Positions 1-9,173 of a stretch of DNA of 64,000 nt are shown piece by piece. The stretch comes from Legionella steelei (lineage in GTDB: Bacteria > Pseudomonadota > Gammaproteobacteria > Legionellales > Legionellaceae): positions 1,277,941 through 1,341,940 of the forward strand of contig NZ_LNYY01000019.1 of assembly GCF_001468005.1 (NCBI RefSeq), written 5' to 3'. The stretch's first letter is position 1; each line of letters begins with the position of its first letter. Both the position numbers and the translations under genes were made by a program. The notes under the pieces are model-generated. The model saw only the letters and a program-made list of their open reading frames with translations. It was not told where the DNA came from and did not search any database.

Positions 1-1895
1 ACCAATAAAGGATGTCCTTGTACCGCTTGAAATAAACGACGCTTAACGCCGGAGAAGCAACTGGGTCTATCGCCTTGAAGATTGTCGTATTCCTCGCAAA
101 TAGGCTTGCCTTGTTTATCAAGTTTGCTGCGGGTGTCATCCCAATTATGCGCGCGGCCAATTAGCGCCAGTTCATCAATAAAATGGGTGAGCCTGGTTTC
201 CAAGGTATAACCATCGCTAGCGGCAGTCTCATGGTCAATGGCTGCCAAATACAAGACCGCGATTAAGGGTTGGTATTCCTCAAAAGTTGACCATTTTTCC
301 TGAGGATTTTGCTCGTCCACATAAACATAGCTTGCCCGCTCATGCATCCAGGGATTGGGTTTTAATAAATAACGCCAAGCACTGTGTGCCTTATGCGCAT
401 AATAAGCTTTGAGTGCAGCACTGTAATAAGGCTCGGCCAGTTTCAGGTCTTGGAAAGCAGACCATTGCATGGGGAGAACCAGCGCCTTACTTTGGCCGGC
501 TGTCTCGCCAGGAACCAAGACTGTCGCCGGATGGGCTTCATAACGAGACACTAATTCCTCGCGTAAGTCCTGCATACAATTTATAATGCCTGCGGCAGTA
601 AGTAAGGGTTGATAACGGGTTAAGATGCCCTGTAAGCGTTGCTGCTCGCCTTGGCTTAGCGCCGTCATTGATGATTCGCGGTCGCGCGCCAATTGTCCTA
701 AGTCCAACGCACCTTGTTGCTCGTCACGATAATAGTTGTGGGCTTCGGCTTCTTGGCGTACGGCAGGGATGGCCAATAACAACTCGGCTGCCATCTGATT
801 ACCCACACTTAAGGCCAGCCGCAATAATTCATTAGGGACACCACCGCGAATTGCGCGATGCGCCCGGACTTTAACCCCGGGAAGCTCTAGTAATAATAAC
901 AGTGCATCGCGTAAGGCAGGGTCATTACGGCGAATTAATTGCCGTGCGTAGTAAAACAATAAATCCCCTTCCTCGTCACTGCCTACATCAAAAACCGCAT
1001 TGGGGTGGGCTTGTTCAAAGGCCTGCTTGCGGGTACGTAAATTCAAAATCTGTTGTTCTAGATAAGGAATAACAATAGCCCCATATTCTCGTTGGTGCGC
1101 CTCAGCATAGGCAAATACCGAAGTAAAACCTAATAAGTGCTGGAGTACATCAACCTGATTGTTGTTTACGGCCAATCTAAAAGCTCGAAACTCATAAGCA
1201 GCAACCATTTCTTGTACTTTATCAAGTGACACTTTTGATGCCAAATAACGAAGTACTTCGAGATGACCATTTTCTGCTGCCCATCTAAAAGCCGCAAAAT
1301 TACCAGCAGCAATGATCGCTTGCACTTTATCTGGAGCCTTTGATTCCAAATAACGAAGTACTTCTAGATGACCATTTTCTGCTGCCCACATAAAAGCCCA
1401 ATAATCATCAGCAGCAATCATCGCTTGTAATTTCTCGGGCGACGCTTTTGATGCCAAATCAGTGAGCATGCCAAGACATCCATAGCCAGCCGCCAAACCA
1501 AAGAAAGCTCTTACCTGCTGCTCAATGACTTCTGCATAACCTGGCAGGTCTATCACATACGCTAAATTATCCTGGCGGTTAAGCATGATGCTCACCTCAA
1601 GATGCGCCTTGGGCGATAAGCCTATCTGCTTGGCAAGTGCCACCAATTGTTCTTTGCTCAGATGAGGATGACTGTACACCCCAGCAAGCCATAAACATTT
1701 TCGTTTTCTCTGTTCTTGAGGCATGACAAAATCACGTAAACAAGCAAATAATTGCGCGTTTGTCTGGGTTTGCATCAGTGGAATGAAATCATCCAACAGC
1801 TCATTCCTAAAGACGCTCTCATCATTCATTAGCGATTTAGGAATTAATCGAGCTTGAGGATGGGCTAGACGTTGTGCCTCAGTCTGAATACGCAT
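1..1895 (-). CDS. Ankyrin-repeat protein, candidate Dot/Icm effector (partial, C-terminus outside window)
   Basis: The reading frame is open from an ATG at 1895 to the window edge, about 631 residues, with no stop reached. Three ankyrin-like repeats of about 35 residues lie around residues 140-245, with the recurring core AAENGHLEVLRYLxSK. The middle copies are nearly identical in DNA, at a 105-bp spacing. The rest is soluble and mostly helical, with no signal peptide or membrane segment. The visible C-terminal part (FIDELALIGRAHNWD, then DRPSCFSGVKRRLFQ) resembles, from memory, a segment shared by several Legionella proteins of unknown function. Ankyrin proteins of Legionella are often Dot/Icm-translocated effectors that bind host proteins; that role is inferred. 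The secretion signal would lie in the missing C-terminus. Confidence 0.75.
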   Translation of the reverse strand, partial: MRIQTEAQRLAHPQARLIPKSLMNDESVFRNELLDDFIPLMQTQTNAQLFACLRDFVMPQEQRKRKCLWLAGVYSHPHLSKEQLVALAKQIGLSPKAHLEVSIMLNRQDNLAYVIDLPGYAEVIEQQVRAFFGLAAGYGCLGMLTDLASKASPEKLQAMIAADDYWAFMWAAENGHLEVLRYLESKAPDKVQAIIAAGNFAAFRWAAENGHLEVLRYLASKVSLDKVQEMVAAYEFRAFRLAVNNNQVDVLQHLLGFTSVFAYAEAHQREYGAIVIPYLEQQILNLRTRKQAFEQAHPNAVFDVGSDEEGDLLFYYARQLIRRNDPALRDALLLLLELPGVKVRAHRAIRGGVPNELLRLALSVGNQMAAELLLAIPAVRQEAEAHNYYRDEQQGALDLGQLARDRESSMTALSQGEQQRLQGILTRYQPLLTAAGIINCMQDLREELVSRYEAHPATVLVPGETAGQSKALVLPMQWSAFQDLKLAEPYYSAALKAYYAHKAHSAWRYLLKPNPWMHERASYVYVDEQNPQEKWSTFEEYQPLIAVLYLAAIDHETAASDGYTLETRLTHFIDELALIGRAHNWDDTRSKLDKQGKPICEEYDNLQGDRPSCFSGVKRRLFQAVQGHPLL

Positions 1896-2102
1896 AGATG
1901 AAGTCTTACAAAGTTACATTGGTGCAAATTATGATCAGCAATTAATTCTGGAACAATAGGGTCAGGATTAAGACACGAATTAAATAAGGCTTATTCGTTC
2001 AGCTAGTTAATTGATTTAAAATGAATTATTTCGGAGATAATGATAAAAAAACACAAATACGGCCGTATTTACGACAGGCGCTACGCCTGCTGGCAGTCAA
2101 AA

Positions 2103-2122
2103 GTAGCCTGGGTGAAGGCTAC
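2103..2122. repeat. Short copy of the GTAGCC palindromic repeat
   Basis: GTAGCC and GGCTAC arms flank TGGGTGAA in the spacer between the convergent-side end of the efflux operon and the ankyrin gene start. This is a minimal member of the dispersed GTAGCCTGGG family. A separate small palindrome, CAGGCGCTACGCCTG, lies just before it at about 2078-2092. The rest of 1896-2194 holds no recognisable gene. Confidence 0.55.
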
Positions 2123-2194
2123 AATTTTGCAGGTGAAAGATAGGGAAAAATTTATAAACTGTGCGAAAAAAGTGATAATCCCTCGGGTTTTCCC

Positions 2195-4315
2195 CTAATG
2201 AATTCTTAAAGCCAACTGATTTAACGCATTTACATACGCTAAAAAGCCCCTTAAATCATTATCTGACACCTGGGAAAATGTCATTTTTTTATCAATTTCA
2301 GATAATAAATCCTGTAATTGATGACTTAATGTCAATCCATATGGCTCATCGTGCTGGCTAAACGCAACCCACACTTCGTGCTCATAAAAAGGCAAATCAC
2401 ATCCTAATGCTCGAGCTGTTTCCGCAACTTTTTCACGATTAATAGCACCCAAAATATGACTCATAGTTGCCTGTATCATGACCAAAGAATCAAAACGTTT
2501 TTGTAATTCAGCTAAAATATTTTGCTTTTTAGCACTTAAGGGTTCATCAACAAGTGATTCAAGCAATCCTCGAGAAGCCCAAAACAAGTTTGCCAAATCA
2601 TGTAGTTTTTTTTGATTTCCTGATGTTAAGAGTATTTGCTTTAAATTTTGTCCCATATAAAGGTACAGTTTATTGAGATAACGATTCAACATAGTCCAAA
2701 CGTCAGAACGCCAGATAAGATTTGCCACAATAAAACTGGCGACAATGCCAATAACAATTCCACCCAAACGTTGCAATGGAGGCCCCAAATAAACAGGAGG
2801 CCCTCCTTCTTGAGCAAGAGAAATAATTAAAGCAATGTTTGCCTGTAAGCCAATATAAGCGTATTTAGGCAGCTTGAACATAAAATAAGAAAAACCCCAA
2901 ACCGAAAAAAAGAATATTAAAATAAAATCATAAAGTGTCATCTCAATAAGAAATAAGGAGAATAAAGCAATGCCCCCACCCAAAATACAGCCAAGTAAGC
3001 GATGAATGCTGACATTTTTCATTTCAAAAAGATTTTTACGAATAGAAATCACAAGACTGCTGATAATTCCATTTAAACCACCAGGCCAATTACTTGCCAT
3101 CCAAAAACCCAAAGCCAAAATAACCGAAAATCCAGCTTTAATACTGCGCTTAATGACATCTATATCGGTACGGATTCGATCCTGAGTTTTTAAGACTTGA
3201 AATTTTTTGGTCAAGCCATGAGGAATGCGGCTTAATAACGAATGCATCAAAAGAAGACTTTGATTCACCTGATGCAGGAAATGAAGAAAAGCATAGACAA
3301 AATTACTTTTAACAGCAGGTTCTTGTGCTTCTATGTCAATGTTCGTTTTTGGATTCAAATAAGAGAAAACGCCCTCTCCCCCTTTTTGTATCTGCTGCAC
3401 ATGCTGTTCCATTTCAGCTATTGCCGCCTCTGTTTTTAATTCCAGTAGCGCATCTTGATGAGAAAAAGTCATCTGCAAATGCACCAGATCCTCTTGCATC
3501 GCATTCAGCACGGGTTGTATCGATAATGATTGGACAATCGACAAATCGCCATGCTGGGGAGATATTAGAATCAAATATTGTGACTGTCGTGACAAATCAT
3601 AAAAAATATCCAACAATGCCCGAACTTGATCAGTTCGCGCTTTGGTAACCCCCAATTCATGGTTCATTGCACCGACAAGTTCGACTGCTTTACGTAGTTT
3701 CTTTTTTATCTTTAAATTGTTTTGTGCTAACACATCAAAATCAAACTGACCATCACGCAACATATTAAGCAATTGGCCTAACTCAACTGAGAAATCAGTA
3801 AAAATATCATGCAGTTGTATGGCAATATTGTCTTTTAAATGATTTGGAAAAATAAGATACGCACTAATTGCCGATACCAAAACGCCAATCCCAATCTCCA
3901 CCGGCCTCCAAATCGCTACGAAAAAAGCGTTTTGTGGATTCATAGCAACTTGAGAAATAATAAGAAAGGCACAAAGTGCACCTAATAAATAAGCATAGCC
4001 ATTGGCACTGAAACTATAATAATAGGAACCAATGCACACGATTAAAAAGCACGAAAGAAAATAGAGTAAAAAACTGTTGGCCACTAGTCCTGCAGCATAA
4101 AAGCCCAAAAACGCTCCAGCGACAGTACCAATAATACGCAACATGGCTTTATCAATAATATTGCCGGTATATAAATTGGACACAACAACAACGCTCATTC
4201 CAGACCAAAAAGGTGTTTCTAAATGAAATTTAAATGAAATCAACACCGCAGCTAATGCAGCAACTGCAGTTCTTATGGCGGCTCTGTTTTCAACAGTTTG
4301 AGGCCAGAAAAACAC
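2195..4315 (-). CDS. FUSC-family inner-membrane transporter (aromatic acid exporter-like)
   Basis: A 706-residue membrane protein with the layout of the FUSC/AaeB/YccS family: a hydrophobic block of several helices at about residues 10-160, a cytoplasmic helical region, a second hydrophobic block at about 385-545, and a soluble C-terminal tail. Family members pump aromatic carboxylic acids or related compounds, usually with an HlyD-type adaptor. The gene starts 3 bases after the stop of the upstream HlyD gene, so the two are one operon and probably one pump. No outer-membrane TolC-like gene is adjacent, so a shared one would be needed. The substrate cannot be read from the sequence. Confidence 0.85.
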   Translation of the reverse strand: MFFWPQTVENRAAIRTAVAALAAVLISFKFHLETPFWSGMSVVVVSNLYTGNIIDKAMLRIIGTVAGAFLGFYAAGLVANSFLLYFLSCFLIVCIGSYYYSFSANGYAYLLGALCAFLIISQVAMNPQNAFFVAIWRPVEIGIGVLVSAISAYLIFPNHLKDNIAIQLHDIFTDFSVELGQLLNMLRDGQFDFDVLAQNNLKIKKKLRKAVELVGAMNHELGVTKARTDQVRALLDIFYDLSRQSQYLILISPQHGDLSIVQSLSIQPVLNAMQEDLVHLQMTFSHQDALLELKTEAAIAEMEQHVQQIQKGGEGVFSYLNPKTNIDIEAQEPAVKSNFVYAFLHFLHQVNQSLLLMHSLLSRIPHGLTKKFQVLKTQDRIRTDIDVIKRSIKAGFSVILALGFWMASNWPGGLNGIISSLVISIRKNLFEMKNVSIHRLLGCILGGGIALFSLFLIEMTLYDFILIFFFSVWGFSYFMFKLPKYAYIGLQANIALIISLAQEGGPPVYLGPPLQRLGGIVIGIVASFIVANLIWRSDVWTMLNRYLNKLYLYMGQNLKQILLTSGNQKKLHDLANLFWASRGLLESLVDEPLSAKKQNILAELQKRFDSLVMIQATMSHILGAINREKVAETARALGCDLPFYEHEVWVAFSQHDEPYGLTLSHQLQDLLSEIDKKMTFSQVSDNDLRGFLAYVNALNQLALRIH

Positions 4316-4318
4316 AAA

Positions 4319-5317
4319 TCACCTGTAGGTAATGGTCGTCGCATTGGCTCCAATGCGCATGGGGTATTCATCCGTTAAATCATCAATATAAATTCGCACC
4401 GGAAAACGTTGTGCAATGCGAATCCAATCTTCAGTTGCTTCTAAATAAAGTAAGGTCGAAGGAACAACATCACCACGCTGTACTCGATTAATTCCCCAGC
4501 CAATGCTGTCTACATGCCCATGAAAGACTTTTCCTGGATACATATCAATCATAATTTCTGCCTTGTCTCCAGGTTGAATCAGTCGGATTGCTGTTTCTCG
4601 ATAACGTGTAACGACCCACCATTGCTTGGTTTCTATAAATGCAAATAATCCTTCGCCGGTTTTAATGTATTGACCTACCCGCGTATTAAAATTAGTGATA
4701 TAACCATCCTCAGGTGCTACAAGAGTAGTATGATTTAGAAGATAATTTGCCTCGCCCAGCTCCGCCTGTGCTGCTAAAATCTGACTGTCATCCAAATTGG
4801 TTTGTGCAATTTTAAGTTGCTCTTCCGCCTCTTTAATTGCTGCCGTTTGTTCTTTCATTTTATCGGTCAAATTAACTAAAGTGATTTTGGCCATATCACC
4901 TTTCAATAGTAACTTTGAATAGCGGTTGTAGTGATCTTGGCTTAAACTCAATTGGACTTGGCTTTCTTTTAATCGTTGTTCGGCTTTAATCACATTTGCT
5001 TTTTCATTTTCATAATTCAATTTGGCAATATTTAACTTAGCCTTAGCGCGTTGTACGGCATAAGTATATGGAAGAGAATCAATTTCAAGAAGTTTATCGC
5101 CTTTTTTAACCTTCTGGTTTTCTCTAACATAAATTTGCGTCACAGGGCCAGAAACTAAAGAGATCATATTGACCATATGTGCTGAGACATAGGCATCATT
5201 CGAACGCGTGTCATAAAAAGCAAAATAACGATATGCAGCATACCCTGCCAATAACAGCACAATCACCGCAATTTGCGGCCAATACTTGTATTCAAAAATC
5301 TTTTGTAGTCGCACCAA
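4319..5317 (-). CDS. HlyD/EmrA-type membrane fusion protein
   Basis: A 332-residue periplasmic adaptor with one N-terminal membrane helix (about residues 13-32), a lipoyl-like half-motif (about 45-75, including VRENQKVKKGDKLLEID), a long helical hairpin rich in Lys, Glu and Gln (about 80-190), the second lipoyl half (LVAPEDGYI) and a beta-barrel domain. This is the normal order for EmrA/AaeA proteins. It is the first gene of the operon with the FUSC transporter and should link that pump to an outer-membrane channel. The ATG at 5317 precedes the membrane helix directly. It may serve drug or aromatic-acid efflux. Confidence 0.87.
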   Translation of the reverse strand: MVRLQKIFEYKYWPQIAVIVLLLAGYAAYRYFAFYDTRSNDAYVSAHMVNMISLVSGPVTQIYVRENQKVKKGDKLLEIDSLPYTYAVQRAKAKLNIAKLNYENEKANVIKAEQRLKESQVQLSLSQDHYNRYSKLLLKGDMAKITLVNLTDKMKEQTAAIKEAEEQLKIAQTNLDDSQILAAQAELGEANYLLNHTTLVAPEDGYITNFNTRVGQYIKTGEGLFAFIETKQWWVVTRYRETAIRLIQPGDKAEIMIDMYPGKVFHGHVDSIGWGINRVQRGDVVPSTLLYLEATEDWIRIAQRFPVRIYIDDLTDEYPMRIGANATTITYR

Positions 5318-5457
5318 AAAGGGCCTCTCTATTTATCCTAACCATTACAATACAACTAGGTTCTAGATAGCTCAAGAGAATATTGGGATCTGTGGCCAAC
5401 TCCTTTTCAATCCCAAATGATTTCATTTACGTAAACGTATGCCGGCCAACCTAAACT

Positions 5458-5492
5458 GTAGCCTGGATGAAACGAAGTGGAACCCGGAATCG
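5458..5492. repeat. GTAGCCTGG/AACCCGG repeat copy
   Basis: GTAGCCTGGATGAAACGAAG followed by TGGAACCCGGAATCGG is a diverged copy of the dispersed family seen at 22457, 34177 and 35341. It lies in the 460-base spacer between the HlyD gene and the unknown secreted protein. The same spacer holds the heptamer array at 5655 and must hold the promoters of both divergent genes. Confidence 0.6.
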
Positions 5493-5654
5493 GAGCCGGA
5501 TGGTACTTAGTAAAAATAAAATGTTGCGTTGATGCATTATCCATAACAATCCAAATTTCTTTCTCTATCAATGGAAATCATTGAGCAATAGCTATATGTA
5601 GCAAATTCTAAATTTGAGTTTTATAATTCGCCGCACATAGACAGTGCTTTAGAT

Positions 5655-5731
5655 GATTTAGGATTTAGGATTTAGGATTTAGGATTTAGGATTTAGGATT
5701 TAGGATTTAGGATTTAGGATTTAGGATTTAG
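5655..5731 (+). repeat. Heptamer tandem repeat, 11 copies of GATTTAG
   Basis: Eleven uninterrupted perfect copies of GATTTAG (77 bases) end 46 bases before the start codon of the downstream secreted protein and 34 bases before its ribosome binding site. A pure array of this length is prone to copy-number change by slipped-strand mispairing. Its place in the promoter/leader region means copy number could shift promoter element spacing. It is non-coding. Confidence 0.95.
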
Positions 5732-5777
5732 TGAATCTTAATGCGAGCAATGAAATAAATTTTTTTAAGGAGTTACG

Positions 5778-7058
5778 ATGCGCTATATTTCTTTTCTTTT
5801 GCTTTTTAGTATTCATCTAATTACCAATACTCTTTCAGCGGCTACTCTTGAACTGGATATGACCAATATTCTCCCGCAGCAAAATTTAATTAAGACTGTG
5901 CGAATCGAAGCCCAGAGCCTACAGGCAGAAATAGCACTAAACAATGGACAAGTCCTTGATCCTTTAGTGACGCAACAATGGCCATCATTTTCTGATATTG
6001 CTCTAATTTTAGTACAAGGGCCAGAGGTACAGTTCAAAGTGATTACTCAAAACGGTAGTGAATGGACGCGCTCTTTAGGTGCTTTTGATTTACAAATTAC
6101 CAATGTTGTTCATGCTAACCGAAGAGAAATAGCCGTAGATTTGCATGGCAGGCCGCTTCATAAAATATTTAAACAAGTAAATGGTAAAACTGTATCCAAT
6201 TTTGGTTATTATCTTTTCAAAACATTGATGTTACTCGCAGATGGAAACATCCATTTTTATTTATCAACTTCTATGGACTTAGAGAATAATGCTCATCCGG
6301 CAATGAAAACAACATTTGAACTAGATAGTCAAAGCCTAACCTTTGAATTGCAGGAAAAACAAGATGCCGTAAAGGAAGGGTTCTGGAAAATTAATGGTAA
6401 TGGATTTGGGAAAGGATCTTTGGCAGATCTGGTCATATCGGCACTACGTACCATGAGCGAGGAATACCGAAATTTGGAAGAAAAGACAGAATATGATCAA
6501 CTGCTGCAACAAGCTTTATATGGCGTTGACTTATTTTTGGATTTTACCGCACCGCTTTCTAAATGGACAGGTATAAGCGTAACGTTGCAAGGTTCTTTTG
6601 ATTATTTGTTTAAAGACGCTATTTTTTTCACCCACATTAATAACTACTTCCAACTTGATGCTTACGATGGCAGTTGGAGTACCTCATTAGGCAGTAAAAG
6701 TTATTTTTCTAATGGTGTAGCTGATTCTCCAGTATGGAGCCAGGAATTCAACCTCAAAAATCCAGCCCATGACCTGCAAAAAGCAGCTGAGTGGATTCAA
6801 CTTAATTGGGCTAACCAGCTTGCGGACTTAATGAATATGCCTTCCATAAAATATTATGCAAATTATTTTCCTAAGTATTTTATACAAGGATTAACACTTG
6901 CTATGTCAAGTTTAGGCGAAATTCAAGAAGATGGGACTATTTCGTTTAAATTCAGTGGTAATGCTGATGGATCTTTTGTCGTAGGTGGCTTAAATAGTTC
7001 AGAAATAGCATCTTTAATTATTGCTAAAATCAAGGAAAAAATGGGGTGGTTCCAATAG
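5778..7058 (+). CDS. Secreted protein of unknown function
   Basis: A 426-residue protein with a clear Sec signal peptide: MRY, a hydrophobic stretch to about residue 16, and a likely cleavage after the LSAA region near 22. An AAGGAG ribosome binding site at 5767-5772 fixes the ATG at 5778. The mature part is beta-rich at first, then mixed, with no cysteine cluster, membrane segment or catalytic motif that I recognise. It stands alone, with a divergent efflux operon behind and a convergent pilin cluster ahead. The heptamer array just upstream may affect its expression. The family is not recognised. Confidence 0.75.
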   Translation: MRYISFLLLFSIHLITNTLSAATLELDMTNILPQQNLIKTVRIEAQSLQAEIALNNGQVLDPLVTQQWPSFSDIALILVQGPEVQFKVITQNGSEWTRSLGAFDLQITNVVHANRREIAVDLHGRPLHKIFKQVNGKTVSNFGYYLFKTLMLLADGNIHFYLSTSMDLENNAHPAMKTTFELDSQSLTFELQEKQDAVKEGFWKINGNGFGKGSLADLVISALRTMSEEYRNLEEKTEYDQLLQQALYGVDLFLDFTAPLSKWTGISVTLQGSFDYLFKDAIFFTHINNYFQLDAYDGSWSTSLGSKSYFSNGVADSPVWSQEFNLKNPAHDLQKAAEWIQLNWANQLADLMNMPSIKYYANYFPKYFIQGLTLAMSSLGEIQEDGTISFKFSGNADGSFVVGGLNSSEIASLIIAKIKEKMGWFQ

Positions 7059-7370
7059 CCAAGTAACAGGCGCCTTGTTCCAAGTCATCTCTAACGCCTA
7101 AGATTGTTTGATTTTTTTTCACGTAGATTCCTAGCACGACCGGTGTCCATGGCGGTGGATCGTAATCCCCGACCATGCGGCACCTGCCCTAATATGAATA
7201 AGCCGCAAAATCAAAACCGAAACCCGAATCACTTAACAAAGGAAAAAACATCCACCGTTATCCAACTTAAGTGTTCTTCTAAACGTAGAATAGAAAACTA
7301 ACTATCAATGAAATGACATTAGCCACAGACCTAAATAGAGATACGATCCTCAGTGACTTTAAAATTTACC
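7059..7370. other. Gene-free spacer
   Basis: This spacer lies between convergent genes. A 65-codon reading frame at 7104-7301 has no convincing ribosome binding site and a composition unlike real proteins, so I do not call it. In L. pneumophila, as I recall, pilY1 follows pilX, but I see nothing like pilY1 here. Confidence 0.5.
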
Positions 7371-7895
7371 TTATAGTGAAGGCAAATACCGCCAACTACT
7401 CACGCCAAGAGAAACTGAATGTTCCTTTGCAAGACACGGCATAACCTTGCCTCTACGGATAAATCGTATTTGTAGTATCGATCCCGGAACCCCATCTTCA
7501 ATGAGCATAATAGTAAGTCGCAGGTGGTGTGTCGCCGATTTTTGCCCCCTATACCACACACTTAAACAAGGAAACTCACCTAAGTCTTCAAGGTAATATT
7601 TGTACAAGACATTATCACTATCCAAAGAGCAGCCCTTGTTGCGAAGAAGCTGATGCATCACCTGATTTGCAGCGTCGGTGTGCACCACACAATCCTGATT
7701 AAATGTTGTGTGCTGATGCAGCAATTGCAATGCGACATCTTCTAATTGATAAAAACTCTGATGTGCTACTTCTTGTTTATTAATTGCCTTGTAATACAGT
7801 AAAGTATGCTGCATTGCAGTCATTATAAGTAAACCAATCACCCCCATAATTAGCATGGTCACGAGTAAAACAAATCCTTTATCTTTTTTACTCAT
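7371..7895 (-). CDS. PilX-like minor pilin / pilus assembly protein
   Basis: A 174-residue protein that begins KKDKGFVLLVTMLIMGVIGLL, with a hydrophobic N-terminal helix typical of PilX-type type IV pilus proteins. The G-F junction after a short charged leader is a plausible prepilin peptidase site, although the usual Glu at position 5 of the mature protein is not obvious; some PilX/GspK-type minor pilins also lack it. The start overlaps the stop of the pilW-like gene by 4 bases, so translation is coupled. It is the last gene of the three-gene cluster. Confidence 0.75.
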   Translation of the reverse strand: MSKKDKGFVLLVTMLIMGVIGLLIMTAMQHTLLYYKAINKQEVAHQSFYQLEDVALQLLHQHTTFNQDCVVHTDAANQVMHQLLRNKGCSLDSDNVLYKYYLEDLGEFPCLSVWYRGQKSATHHLRLTIMLIEDGVPGSILQIRFIRRGKVMPCLAKEHSVSLGVSSWRYLPSL

Positions 7896-8635
7896 GAACC
7901 ACGTACCGCTACTCTGAGTTTATGTATTTTGTTTTCATCCAAGCCCAAAATGATTTCAAGCAACTGTTTTTCTTTGACACGTCGATTGCGGGTATGCATA
8001 AAATGAATTAAAGAGGTTACTTCTTCTGTCTGCACTAAATGATAATGCAGTGTCGCCTCATCATTTGCATTGTTTTTAATGAACCATTTTTCCTCAAGAT
8101 ACTCACCTATATATGCCGAACTATCGTAGGAAAAAACCAATGGTTTGTTCAAAGTAATAAGCGAATTCTCAGCATGATGTTCTATATCAAATAACTCTTG
8201 TACCTCCGCATGCTCACAATCAGCGACAAGTACAGGCCGCCTTTTATGAAAGCTCACTGGATTTTGCACCAATATCCTTGTTGCACCTTCAACTTTGACT
8301 ATTTTTGTAAAGTGCTCATTCATACGATTTACTTGGATAAATTGATTGGGCTGATTACTAATTTGCAGCGCATGAATCTTATTTTGCCGATTTCTGCGAT
8401 CAATAACTTGCAAGCGCTCAATGCCCAAACAAGGAGTAAAACCTGCACGTCGAATGCTATCACTCAGCAAATCACTTACCCATTGCACATCAAAACGCGC
8501 TGTCAAAATTTTTTCAATTTCAAGATATTGGCGTTTGCAGCCTAAATAAAGCTGGCATAAAGTCGTTACAATCACACTCGTTAGAAAAAGACTTATCAAA
8601 ACCTCAGTTAGGCTGATTCCTGCTTGTGTTTTCAT
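7892..8635 (-). CDS. pilW: PilW-like minor pilin
   Basis: A 247-residue protein with a prepilin signal: a short positive leader (MKTQAG), then I-S-L-T-E-V and a hydrophobic helix to about residue 29. Cleavage by PilD would follow the Gly, and Glu5 of the mature pilin is present. Its size and its place between PilV- and PilX-like genes match PilW, a minor pilin thought to help prime type IV pilus assembly. It overlaps both neighbours by 4 bases. A Cys pair in the C-terminal part could form a disulfide. Confidence 0.8.
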   Translation of the reverse strand: MKTQAGISLTEVLISLFLTSVIVTTLCQLYLGCKRQYLEIEKILTARFDVQWVSDLLSDSIRRAGFTPCLGIERLQVIDRRNRQNKIHALQISNQPNQFIQVNRMNEHFTKIVKVEGATRILVQNPVSFHKRRPVLVADCEHAEVQELFDIEHHAENSLITLNKPLVFSYDSSAYIGEYLEEKWFIKNNANDEATLHYHLVQTEEVTSLIHFMHTRNRRVKEKQLLEIILGLDENKIHKLRVAVRGS

Positions 8636-8952
8636 TTGAAACGGCTTATGGAACTGTGTTTACGGGTAAGCGTTCCTAGTTGTTTGAACCAGGCAAGTTG
8701 AATCCGTAAGTATTGATTTTTATGGTGTATTTCCAAATGATAAGGTGTAGGAGCTGATGGTAATTTTGGCACTTTAGCCACCAACGTTTCTTCTATTTCA
8801 TCAAGAAATTGGGAGGCTTGCATTCTTAAGACCAACTGATTAACCAGTTGTTTATTCTGCCATTGCTGCTGCAACAAAGTTAAAGCCAAAGTACTTACGA
8901 GAAATAAAGATACCAATACTTCAGTAAGGGAAAATCCCTTTTGCCAATTCAT
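8632..8952 (-). CDS. pilV: PilV-like minor pilin
   Basis: A 106-residue protein starting MNWQKG-FSLTEVLVSLFLVS, a textbook type III prepilin signal with Gly at -1, Phe at +1 and Glu at +5. It is the first gene of the pilV-pilW-pilX cluster and overlaps pilW by 4 bases. It is short for PilV (often 130-180 residues), so the globular domain is small. A fimT-like gene, which commonly precedes pilV, is not present; the region before it holds the divergent promoter for the U-box gene. Confidence 0.72.
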   Translation of the reverse strand: MNWQKGFSLTEVLVSLFLVSTLALTLLQQQWQNKQLVNQLVLRMQASQFLDEIEETLVAKVPKLPSAPTPYHLEIHHKNQYLRIQLAWFKQLGTLTRKHSSISRFK

Positions 8953-9173
8953 ATTCCATGTCCTGTGGTTGGTTTGCCATCCACAGGTTAGCGCCGTAAA
9001 AATAAAAATGCAAGAACCTGCATTGGTCCAATACTACAAAATAGATTAAATTTAATTCATTGTGAATCATATAAAACCCGTTGGATTGTTATTAAACTTT
9101 TATGTGTTTAAAATGCGCCGGGAACAACGTACAATCCGCAAAAATATTTAAGAACATAAGAGGGAGAGAAGTG

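Noticed and set aside
7104-7301. Reading frame of 65 codons between the secreted protein and pilX
   Set aside because: No ribosome binding site, composition unlike a protein (rich in Arg, Pro and Asn), no neighbour logic.
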